Below, piece by piece: positions 52,582 to 62,900 of a DNA stretch of 64,000 nucleotides (position 1 is the stretch's first letter; the number at the start of each line of letters is the position of its first letter). The notes below the pieces were generated by a model that searched no databases, was not told the DNA's origin, and saw only the letters and a list, made by a program, of their open reading frames with translations. The DNA is from a bacterium SCSIO 12741 (lineage in GTDB: Bacteria; Bacteroidota; Bacteroidia; Flavobacteriales_G; Salibacteraceae), in NCBI GenBank assembly GCA_024398055.1, contig CP073749.1, forward strand, positions 930,001 to 994,000. The letters run 5' to 3'. Made by a program: the position numbers and the translations under genes.

Positions 52582-52589
52582 TATTTTTG
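52582..52589 (+). promoter_or_regulatory. Candidate -7 promoter box for the PIG-L gene
   Basis: TATTTTTG, a full TAnnTTTG match, 20 bases before the ATG at 52610. It supports that start; an in-frame ATG at 52502 would place 36 codons upstream of transcription. Confidence 0.45.
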
Positions 52590-52609
52590 TCTTTCGATTT
52601 TCAACAACG

Positions 52610-55114
52610 ATGAGAAAACACCTACTACTTAGTGCTCTTTTGGTTTTGGCTGTAATTAGCAGCTGGGCAAAAGGAAGCCACTCGCCTTCCCCATTGAGTT
52701 CGACCGAGGTTTTGGAACGCCTTCAAAAGTTAAACGTCATGGGCTCTGTGCTATACATTGCTGCACACCCGGATGATGAAAACACCCGCCTCATTTCTTG
52801 GCTGGCCAATGACAAAAAGGTACGAACCGCTTACCTATCGCTTACCCGTGGAGACGGCGGACAGAACCTGATTGGAACTGAAAAAGGAGAACTAATTGGT
52901 GTGCTCAGAACCCAGGAGTTGCTCGAAGCCCGCAAGATTGACGGAGGCCAGCAATTCTTTAGCCGTGCAGTGGACTTTGGGTATTCCAAAACCAGCGAAG
53001 AGACTTTTCAAAAATGGGATGAGCAAGAAGTACTAAGGGATATGGTGTGGGTAATCCGTCAATTTAGACCTGACATCATCATCACTCGATTCCCAAAAGA
53101 TAAATATGCCGGACATGGTCATCATTCCGCGTCAGCCATTCTTGCTGAAAAAGCCTTTGATATGGCCGGAGACCCAGCTCAGTTTCCCGAGCAGTTATCG
53201 GTAGTTACGGCTTGGAAACCAAATCGCATGTATCACAACACCTCTGAATGGTGGGATAAATCGCTTCCGGAAAAGGCCAAATACCGCGACGACATTATAT
53301 CCATCGATGTCGGGTCATACAACCCTAACTTGGGTCAGTGGCACAACCAGATTGCCATGGAAAGCCGAAGCCAGCACAAGAGCCAGGGATTCGGAGCTTC
53401 GTTGCTTCGCGGAGAGCAAATGGAATACCTGCAATACATCAAAGGGCAAAAAGCAGGTAACAACGATTTGTTTCAAGGACTCGACATTTCCTGGAAACGC
53501 TTAGCTAAAACCGAAACCATTCAAAACCGGTTAAACGATATCATCGAAGCCTACGATCCTCGCGACCCTTCTAAATCAGTTCCCGACTTGGTGGAACTGT
53601 ACCAAATGATGGAAAAATACCCGTACCGCGATTTTATGATGGATCGAAAAAAGGAAGAATTAAAGCAATTGATCTTTGATGCATCCGGACTTTGGATCGA
53701 GGCCATCGCTTCTGAGGAATATGGAGTACCTGGTTCACCTATTCGAATTACCGCGGAAATCATCAATGCAGGAAACTATCCTGGCATCGATCTGGATACG
53801 GTTCATTTTCCAGGAAAAGATACCGCCATCCTTAACCCCATTGAAGTGAACAAGTGGTTGAAATACACCACCACCTATACCTTGCCTGCCAATACCCCAA
53901 TCACTCAGCCCTATTGGTTGACCGAGCCCTATGAAAACATGTTTGTGGTGCGCGACCCCATGCTTCGGGGATTACCGGAAAACCCTCCTACCTTAACCGT
54001 AGGCTATAAAATCATGATTGGCGGCACTTACTTCACCTACACCACTCCGGTAGTTTACAAATGGAGAGACCGGGTAGACGGGGAAAATGTGGCCAATTTC
54101 TCCGTGGTTCCGGATGTAACCGTCAACCTGGATGATAAGGTATACCTGGCCCCGAATGGAAAAGAGCAAACGATTAGCGTAACGCTTCAAACCCACAAAG
54201 AAAGACTAACGGGTAAACTCGAACTAAAGGTTCCTGAAGGATGGGATATTTTACCTGCCAATCATCAATTTACCATCAACACCAAAGGAACAACCAAGGT
54301 TTACACCTTTCGTGCTGTTCCCGGAAAAAATGCTCAAACCGGCCCCCTCAAGGCGCAGTGTGTAGTGGGACCAAAAACATTTGATCGCTCTCTTGTGGTG
54401 ATCGATTACCTCCATATTCACAAACAGGTACTTTTCCCAAAATGTGAGGGAAAATTGGTAGCCGTTGACCTCCAATCGCTTTCTACCAAGGTGGGATACA
54501 TTAAAGGGGCAGGTGATGAAATTCCTGAGGCTTTGATGCAAATGGGGCTTCAACCTACCATCATTGTTCCGGAGGAAATTCCCTCAACCCCGCTGGACAG
54601 CTTCGATGTAATTCTTACCGGAATCCGAGCGTACAATACCCAAGAAGCGCTGGGCTCTTTCCAGGAACTTTTGCTCAATTATGTAGAGAAAGGCGGTCTA
54701 CTTGTGGTGCAGTACAACACCAACCGAGGTTTGAAAACAGAGAACATTGGCCCCTATCCTTTTTCCCTTTCCAGAGATCGGGTAACCGATGAGTATGCTG
54801 AAGTTCGGTTTAAATCTCCCGATCATTCCATTTTGCAGATTCCTAATAAGCTAAGCCAGGAAGACTTTGAAGGCTGGGTACAAGAACGAGGATTATACTT
54901 TGCTAATAAGTGGGATAACCAGTACGAAACCGTATTGTCCTGGAACGACCCAGGCGAAAAACCCATGGAAGGCGGATTGATTGCAGCGCCTTATGGCAAA
55001 GGACACTTTGTGTATACAGGAATTTCATTTTTCCGCCAATTGCCTGCGGGTGTAGAAGGAGCATATCGACTATTTGCGAATATTCTATCCTATGGAAAGC
55101 AACCCGCCAAATAA
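52610..55114 (+). CDS. Secreted PIG-L/LmbE-family deacetylase
   Basis: Encodes 834 residues from the ATG at 52610, which begins a clean signal peptide (to SSWAK). The N-terminal LmbE/PIG-L domain has AAHPDDENTRLISWLAND, TRGDGGQN and GHGHHSASAILAEKAF, the zinc-binding motifs of N-acetylglucosaminyl deacetylases. About 500 residues follow, with Ig-like domains and a C-terminal region that contains LTGIRAYNTQE and EKGGLLVVQYNTNRG, as in a recurrent family of long PIG-L proteins of Bacteroidota. Exported deacetylation of N-acetylated sugars is the likely activity; the substrate is unknown. The 3' end overlaps a 42-codon frame. Confidence 0.88.
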   Translation: MRKHLLLSALLVLAVISSWAKGSHSPSPLSSTEVLERLQKLNVMGSVLYIAAHPDDENTRLISWLANDKKVRTAYLSLTRGDGGQNLIGTEKGELIGVLRTQELLEARKIDGGQQFFSRAVDFGYSKTSEETFQKWDEQEVLRDMVWVIRQFRPDIIITRFPKDKYAGHGHHSASAILAEKAFDMAGDPAQFPEQLSVVTAWKPNRMYHNTSEWWDKSLPEKAKYRDDIISIDVGSYNPNLGQWHNQIAMESRSQHKSQGFGASLLRGEQMEYLQYIKGQKAGNNDLFQGLDISWKRLAKTETIQNRLNDIIEAYDPRDPSKSVPDLVELYQMMEKYPYRDFMMDRKKEELKQLIFDASGLWIEAIASEEYGVPGSPIRITAEIINAGNYPGIDLDTVHFPGKDTAILNPIEVNKWLKYTTTYTLPANTPITQPYWLTEPYENMFVVRDPMLRGLPENPPTLTVGYKIMIGGTYFTYTTPVVYKWRDRVDGENVANFSVVPDVTVNLDDKVYLAPNGKEQTISVTLQTHKERLTGKLELKVPEGWDILPANHQFTINTKGTTKVYTFRAVPGKNAQTGPLKAQCVVGPKTFDRSLVVIDYLHIHKQVLFPKCEGKLVAVDLQSLSTKVGYIKGAGDEIPEALMQMGLQPTIIVPEEIPSTPLDSFDVILTGIRAYNTQEALGSFQELLLNYVEKGGLLVVQYNTNRGLKTENIGPYPFSLSRDRVTDEYAEVRFKSPDHSILQIPNKLSQEDFEGWVQERGLYFANKWDNQYETVLSWNDPGEKPMEGGLIAAPYGKGHFVYTGISFFRQLPAGVEGAYRLFANILSYGKQPAK

Positions 55115-55220
55115 CAAACCTCCTTTGTTTTCCAAATGGAGTAACTGGTACTGGTTCATCGCCTTTGCCCTGGTTGCTCAAATTGGTATTTATCTCTTGC
55201 TAACTCAGCATTTCTCATGA
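55092..55220 (+). CDS. 42-residue single-pass membrane peptide
   Basis: An ATG at 55092-55094 opens 42 codons, too short for most ORF calls. The peptide is polar and proline-rich at residues 1-15 (MESNPPNNKPPLFSKW), followed by a hydrophobic segment of about 20 residues (FIAFALVAQIGIYLLL) and a short tail. It overlaps the PIG-L gene end by 23 bases and its TGA overlaps the symporter ATG (ATGA), an arrangement typical of coupled translation. Some transporters have small single-pass partner subunits, so it may be one; no homologue can be checked here. Confidence 0.6.
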   Translation: MESNPPNNKPPLFSKWSNWYWFIAFALVAQIGIYLLLTQHFS

Positions 55221-56899
55221 GTCAAATTGACTGGGTAGTTTTAATTGGGACGCTCGCAACAATTGTGGGCTATGGAGTTTGGAAAACCCGAAAAAATGCC
55301 AACCTCAACGAATACCTCAAGGGAGGAAAAGACTTAGGCTGGGCTACTATTGGGCTTTCGGTAATGGCTACACAGGCCAGTGCCATCACCTTCATTTCCA
55401 CACCCGGACAGGCTTATGAATCGGGAATGGCATTTGTGCAGAATTACTTCGGTCTGCCGCTTGCCCTGATTGTGGTTTGTGCGGTTTTCATTCCCATTTA
55501 TTACAAGCTCAAAGTCTATACCGCCTACGAATACCTGGAACAGCGATTTGACCTCAAGGTCCGACTATTAACGGCCTTTTTGTTTCTCGTTCAGCGTGGA
55601 CTCGCAGCAGGGATTACGATTTATGCGCCGGCCATTATACTGGCTGCGATGCTGGGTTGGGATTTGAACCTAACCATCATTGGAGTGGGAGCCCTTGTAA
55701 TCATCTATACCGTTACCGGAGGTACCCGAGCGGTAAGCCTGACTCAGAAGTGGCAAATGATGATCATTCTTACCGGAATGTTCACTGCCTTTTTCCTTTT
55801 GCTGCAAAGCTTACCCGAATCCTTTGGATTTACCGACGCTCTGCATGTGGCTGGAAAATCGGGTCGTTTGGAAATCGTTGATTTTTCCTTTGATCTGAAA
55901 AAGAGATATACCATTTGGACCGGGATAGGTGGTGGATTTTTCTTAGCACTCTCCTACTTTGGCACCGATCAATCTCAAGTTCAACGCTACCTGGGTGGTA
56001 AATCCGTAAACGAAAGCCGAATGGGGCTCATTTTCAATGCCTTATTGAAGATCCCAATGCAGTTTTTCATTTTGCTGACCGGGGTATTGGTTTTCGTTTT
56101 TTACCAGCTTAATGATCAGCCCTTGTTGTTCAACAGAAATGCCGTTTCAGCCGTGCAGCAGTCTGAATATGCGGAAGAGTTTTCTCAACTCAATCACCAG
56201 CATCACCTTCTGCACGACCAGAAAAAGGAAACGATTCACCACCTCGTTCAGGCCATTCATGAAGAAGACCAGGATCAAACCGATATATACCAGAATCAAT
56301 TGCAGGTGATGGACAAAGAGTCCAAAGCACTACGCGATCAGGCACAGGAATTGGCTTTTCAGGCCGATCCCACCACCGTATCCAAAGATTCAGATTACGT
56401 TTTCCTGACCTATATTCTCGACCATTTACCAAAAGGGATTGTAGGGTTATTGATAGCCGTGATACTTTCAGCTGCCATGTCTTCAACTTCGGGCGAGCTC
56501 AATGCATTGGCCTCAACCACTACGATCGATTTTTACAAGCGATTGGGAAAGGTCCAAAGTGCTAAACAGGAAGTATTGGCGTCGAAATGGCTCACCTTAT
56601 TTTGGGGCATTCTGGCCATTAGCTTCGCCCTTTTTGCCCGCCTGGTGGAGAATTTGATTGAGGCGGTTAATATCCTTGGGTCCCTGTTTTACGGGACGGT
56701 TCTGGGTGTCTTTTTGATCGCTTTTTTCTTGAAAAAACTAAAGAGTTTTGAGACCTTTATTGGCGCTATCATCACCCAAACTTTGGTCATCGCATCCTTC
56801 TTCATTCTTGGCGATGACGTTAGCTATCTGTTATATAACCTCTTGGGCTGTCTATCAGTCCTGATTTTTTCCTACCTTGTGGGGCTTTTTAGAAATTGA
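55217..56899 (+). CDS. Sodium:solute symporter (SSS/SLC5 family)
   Basis: Encodes 560 residues with about thirteen membrane segments. Family motifs include LKGGKDLGWATIGLSVMATQ, SYFGTDQSQVQRYLGGKS and LLIAVILSAAMSSTSGELNA. It takes up a solute with Na+; the substrate could be a sugar or an organic acid and is not predictable. A polar insertion of about 70 residues, rich in His, Gln and Glu (QLNHQHHLLHDQKKETIHH), separates two membrane segments around residues 320-390; such insertions occur in some Bacteroidota members. The start codon overlaps the stop of the 42-codon frame. Another start is unlikely because MSQIDWVVLIGTLATI is a normal first helix. Confidence 0.92.
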   Translation: MSQIDWVVLIGTLATIVGYGVWKTRKNANLNEYLKGGKDLGWATIGLSVMATQASAITFISTPGQAYESGMAFVQNYFGLPLALIVVCAVFIPIYYKLKVYTAYEYLEQRFDLKVRLLTAFLFLVQRGLAAGITIYAPAIILAAMLGWDLNLTIIGVGALVIIYTVTGGTRAVSLTQKWQMMIILTGMFTAFFLLLQSLPESFGFTDALHVAGKSGRLEIVDFSFDLKKRYTIWTGIGGGFFLALSYFGTDQSQVQRYLGGKSVNESRMGLIFNALLKIPMQFFILLTGVLVFVFYQLNDQPLLFNRNAVSAVQQSEYAEEFSQLNHQHHLLHDQKKETIHHLVQAIHEEDQDQTDIYQNQLQVMDKESKALRDQAQELAFQADPTTVSKDSDYVFLTYILDHLPKGIVGLLIAVILSAAMSSTSGELNALASTTTIDFYKRLGKVQSAKQEVLASKWLTLFWGILAISFALFARLVENLIEAVNILGSLFYGTVLGVFLIAFFLKKLKSFETFIGAIITQTLVIASFFILGDDVSYLLYNLLGCLSVLIFSYLVGLFRN

Positions 56900-56992
56900 A
56901 AGTAACGTATTAATCTTACCCTGGATTAGTTGCTGATATGAACGATAATCAAACCGAAAAAAGATAGCTGACTATCGCTAAGTGCTTTTGCT

Positions 56993-59900
56993 ATGAACCG
57001 TATTACATCCATCTTGTTAACGGCCTTGTCGACCCTATTATTGTCTGGTTCGCTTTTGGCCCAAACCATTACTGTAACCGCGCCTAACGGCGGAGAAATC
57101 TGGGCCGGTTGTACCACAAAAAACATTACCTGGACCGCTTCCGGTACCTCTAACTTTTATTCGATCGACTACTCGACGGATGGGGGAACCAATTGGACCT
57201 CGGTAACGAGTTTTTACAACACCACTTCCGGATCCTATTCCTGGACGGTGCCCAACATTAACTCGTCGAACTGCCTGGTTCGAATCACCGACTCCAACAA
57301 TCCGGGAACCAAGGATCAGAGTAATGCGAGTTTTACCATTACCGCCCCCTTGATTCTAACCGCTCCAAATGGAGGTGAAAAATGGGAAGCCGGAACGGTT
57401 AAATCCATCACTTTCGCTGCTACCGGAACCTCTAAGCGCTACAACATTCAGTACTCCACGAATGCAGGAAGCAGCTGGACCAACATTGTAACCAACTACT
57501 ACAACACCAGTGGGATTTACAACTGGACCGTTCCTAACGCTCCTTCTACTTCTTGCTTGATCAGAATCACCGACTACTACACTTCTTGTATGACTGACAA
57601 GAGTGACAACGTATTCACTATCGATCCTCCAACTCCTACCATTGGGCTAACCTACCCCAACGGCGGGCAAACCCTATACTCCGGAAAAGCTTATAACATT
57701 ACCTGGAGTTCTCAAAACCTGACCAGTGCCCTTATTGCCCTGGATTACTCCATTGATTCCTCCAAAACCTGGATTCCGATTGTAACTGGAATTTCAAATA
57801 CCGGATCTCATTCCTGGACAGTTCCCAATACTCCATCCAATGCCTGCCGGATAAGACTCAAAGTAGTAGGATCGACTACCCTAAAGGATTCCAGTGACTT
57901 CTACTTCTCGATTAAAGAACCTTTTATTCAGCTCAATACTCCTAATGGAACCGAAACCTGGTCGGGCTGTAACACCCAAACCATTCGATGGTCGAGTGGT
58001 GGAACGGTTAATCGCCGTTACAACATTCAGTACTCTACTGATAACGGCTTTAGCTGGATCAATATAGCCACCAATTACTACCAAAGCAGTCAAACCAATG
58101 CAACTTATAACTGGACGGTACCCAACATTCAAGCCAATGCCCTGATTCGGGTATCGGATTACAACAACAGTGCAAATTACGATCAAACCGATTCAACCTT
58201 TACCCTGGTTCCGAATTCCAATATCATTGTGACCACTCCTAATGGTGGCGAATCCTGGGAAGCGGGAAAAACCTATAAAGTGGAATGGGTAGACAATGGC
58301 GTGAGTCGTTTCCGGGTTTATTACTCCATCGATAATGGAGCAAACTGGAGCTACATTACTTCCAGCACCTACAACAACTATGTAAACTGGAACATTCCAA
58401 CATCAGCCGTTTCTTCCAACTGCCTGATCCGCGTTCAAGACTACAATAATTCCTGCAAAAAGGATGAGAGCAATAACGTATTCACCATTACCCCACCCGT
58501 ACCTGTGATTACGGTTTCTTATCCCAATGGAGGAAACACCTTTTATCCAAACGCATCAACCAACATTAACTGGAGTTCGGCTCACCTAACCTCTCCTTTT
58601 GTAACCATTGATTTTTCCTCAGATAGTGGTTCAACCTGGACCAGTGTAGTTTCAGTAACAAACAACGATGGAAGCCATGGATGGACAGTACCCAATGCGG
58701 TATCCACAAAATGTTTGGTTCGAGTATCGGAGTATAACAATGCCAGCGTATTCGACATCAGCAATGCCACCTTCACCATCGCCCCACCTTACCTCAATTT
58801 AACCTCGCCAAATGGAGGTGAAATCTGGAAGGGATGTGAATCGAAAACTATCTCATGGTCTCAAGGTGGAAACACAGGAAGCAACCGGGTCGAATACTCG
58901 TTAGACTCAGGTAGTACCTGGAATTACATCAGCTCTACTTCCGGAACTTCAAGATCGTGGACCATCCCGAGCAAAACATCCAGTACCAAGGCATTAATTC
59001 GGGTTATAAACCCTACTTCCGGTTTGGGTGACACCAGTGCCGCAATATTCTCTATTATTCCTAATACAGACATCATTATCACCTCCCCAAATGGGGGTGA
59101 ATCCTGGGAAGCTGCTACCTCAAAAACCATTTCCTGGGTAGACAATGGCGTAAGTCGTTTTAGAGTGTACTATTCGACTAACAACGGAGCAAACTGGACT
59201 CATATCACCAACACCTATAGCAACTCCTATAACTGGTCGGTGCCTAACACACCAACATCTCAATACAAGATTCGCGTAAATGATTATTACACCAGCTGTA
59301 AGGTGGATGAAAGTGATTCTGTATTTACAGTTATCCCTCCTACCCCTTATATCAATGTAACTCGCCCTTATGCGTCAAGCACGATTTACCCTCAAAACAA
59401 CTTTACGATTCAATGGTCGAGTCAATACCTGAATTCGAACTTCGTAAACATTGAGTTCTCTTCGGATAGCATGTCAAGCTGGAACACGATCGTGAACGGA
59501 ACCAACAACGACGGAAGTCATTCCTGGACGGTTCCAAACAATGTTTCTACCAAATGTTTTATCCGAATCTCTGAGGTGGGTAGACCATCGGTTAATGACA
59601 CCAGTGCCCAATTTAGTATTAGAGCTCCATTCCTTACGCTGACATCTCCCAATGGAGGCCAAGTTTGGAAAGGCTGCCAGTCTCAAACCATTAGCTGGAG
59701 CGTTGGAGGTGGATCAAACAGCTACAAGCTGGAATACTCACTGGATTCAGCTTCTACCTGGACGACTATTGGGACCTATGGTGGAAGCTCAAGAAGCTGG
59801 ACCCTTCCTGCTAAATTATCTTCCAACAAAGCCTTTATCCGAATTACGGATGCAACCAGAAACTTGCAGGATCAAAGTAATGCTCCGTTCACCATTATTC

Positions 59901-62900
59901 CGAGTACCGACATCGTACTTACTACACCCAATGGCGGTGACTCTTTAGAAGCCGGAAAGACTAAAAGTATTTCATGGGTTGACAATAGTGTCTCTCGTTT
60001 CCGCATTTACTACTCTGCAAATTCCGGAGCAAGTTATAACTACATCACAAGCACCTATAGCAACTCCTACAACTGGTCTGTTCCAAATAGCCCTGGCAAC
60101 ACCTATAAAATCAAAGTTGTAGACTATTACAATACTTGTAAGTTCGATGAGAGTGACAACAACTTCACCATCGTACCTCCCATTCCAACTATTACGGTGA
60201 CCTCACCTGGAAGTAGTACTTATTATCCGAATTCTTCGGTCCAGGTTCGTTGGTCAAGCTCATACTTGAATTCAAGCTTCGTAACCATTGACTTCTCCTC
60301 GGATAGCGGTTCAACCTGGACAAGCGTGGTATCGGTGACCAATAACAATGGCTCCTACAATTGGACTTTACCAAACAACATTTCAAACAACTGTTTTTTC
60401 CGAGTATCGGAATATGGACGTCCATCCGTATATGACTGGAGCAACCGTTTTATCATTGCTGAACCTTATGTAACCATTACCTCGCCTAACGGTGGTGAAG
60501 TATGGAAAGGATGTGATAGCAGAAACATTACCTGGAGTTCAGGTGGACTCGTAGGAAGCAGTTTAATTCAATATTCTGCAGATTCCGGAAGTACCTGGAT
60601 AACCGTTGGATCTTCGAGTAGCAGCTCTCGATCCTGGACTCTGCCATCGAGCCTAAGCACTTCTAAGGCATTGGTGCGAATCAACAACGCATCAACCGGT
60701 AAATCGGACGTTAGTAATAACGTATTTACGATTACTCCCAATACCGATATCATCATCACGAAGCCCAATGGCGGCGAAGTATTGGAAGCTAACAAATCAA
60801 CTACGATACAATGGGTAGACAATGGCGTTTCTCGTGCCAATGTTTATTACTCTTCTAATGGCGGAGCCTCCTGGAGCTATTATACTTATTCTTATGGTAA
60901 CTCCGTTAGTTGGTCTGTTCCTAACAACCCTGGAAGCAACTACCGCATTCGGGTAACCAACTACCACAATAGCTGTGAACAAGACATTAGTGACTCTAAC
61001 TTTACGGTCATTGCTCCAATACCTTGGATTTCGGTTAACTCACCAAGTGGTGGAACCTATTACCCCCTTCAATCCGTTAACATTTCATGGAGCAGTCAAT
61101 ACCTAAGCTCCAGCTTTGTAAACATTGAATTCTCCTCGGATAGCGGTAGTACCTGGACCAGCGTAATCAACAGTACAAACAACGATGGTTCTCATTCCTG
61201 GACCTTACCGAACGTTATTTCGAGTAAGTGCTTTTTCCGAATTTCTGAAGTGGGAAGACCATCTGTCAATGACTGGAGCAATCGTTTTACCATGGCAACA
61301 CCTTACTTGCGGGTCAATTCTCCGAATGGTGGTGAAATCTGGAAAGGCTGCGACAGCAAGAGCATTTCTTTGTCTGTAGGTGGTGGATCTGGAACCTATA
61401 CCGTGGATTACTCACTGGATTCCGGTGCTACCTGGATTACCCTTGGAAACAAGTCGGGTTCATTTAACTGGACCGTGCCTACCAAGTCAAATACATCTAA
61501 GCTCTTGTTTAGAGCTAAGGATAACGATTCGAACCGAAATCTTTCGGATACCAGTGATGCCGTGGCTACATTGGTTCCTTATCAGGATATCGCCGTAATC
61601 AAGCCGAATGGTGGTGGAAGCTACGAAGCCAATAAGTCGATCAACATTCAATGGTTGGATCAGGGTGTTTCCAGAGCTCGGATTTACTACTCATCCAACA
61701 ACGGAGCCTCTTGGTCATACTACAGTCATTCTTATGGAAATTCCGTAAACTGGACGGCACCAAATGCTCCTGGCAACAACTACAAAATTCGAATTCGCGA
61801 TTACTACAACTCTTGTAAGTACGACGATTCAGATAGTGCCTTTGCCATTACGCCTCCAGTACCTGTTCTTACCTTGACCAGTCCTAATGGAGCCAATACG
61901 ATTTATGAAGGCCAGTCCTACACCATTCGCTGGACCAGTGCCAACTTAACTGCTCCTTTCGTTCGTTTGGATTATTCAACCGATTCCGGAGCTACCTGGA
62001 TTCCAATTGTAAATGCGGCGAACAACAACGGCAGCTACAACTGGGCCGTCCCTAACATTGTTACCGATAATGCACTGGTTAGAATCCAGGAGTACAACAA
62101 TCCTTCGATGCAGGACATTAGTGATGCTGTATTCAGCATTAAGCCATCGATCGAGTTGACCGCTCCAAACGGAGACAATGGATTTGTGGATTACCGTGGT
62201 TGTACCGTTACCTCAATTAAATGGACAGCTGGTGGAACTTCGCGCTACTACAAAATTGAATACTCGCTGGACAATGGCTCAACCTGGAGTACTATTGCTT
62301 CCAGCTTCTACAGTTCAAGCTCCAACCCAGTATACAACTGGACCATGCCAAACACGGCCACTACCAAAGCCTTGGTTAGGGTAAGTGATCGAAACAATGC
62401 GACTAAGACGGATCAGAGTGACAATACCTTTACTATTACTGCTCCGATCAATTTGATTCAGCCGAATTACGGTGGAATTCTTTACGTAGGAGATACCTTT
62501 AATATCGTTTGGAAATCTAACGGAACATCGAACTACTACAACATCGATTACTCGACCAATGGTGGCGTTAGTTGGACATCAGTAGTGTTTAACTACAATA
62601 CCAGTGGAAACAGCTACGCCTGGAAAGTACCTGGAACCGTATCCAGCAATTGCAAAATCCGGGTAACGGACAACATTAATAACTGTAAGAAAACAGAAAG
62701 CGTTATTCCATTTACCATTTCGGCCAGCAACAAAACCATCGACTTGGTCACCCCTAAAGGTGGTGAAAGTTGGCAAGCCTGTTCGAAACAGGACATTAAA
62801 TGGACGGATGCCGGAAGTTCTGCTTCCTACAAATTGGAATACAGTAACAATGCTGGACAAAGCTGGAACCTGATTACAGCCAGTTACTCGTCTAGCGCGG

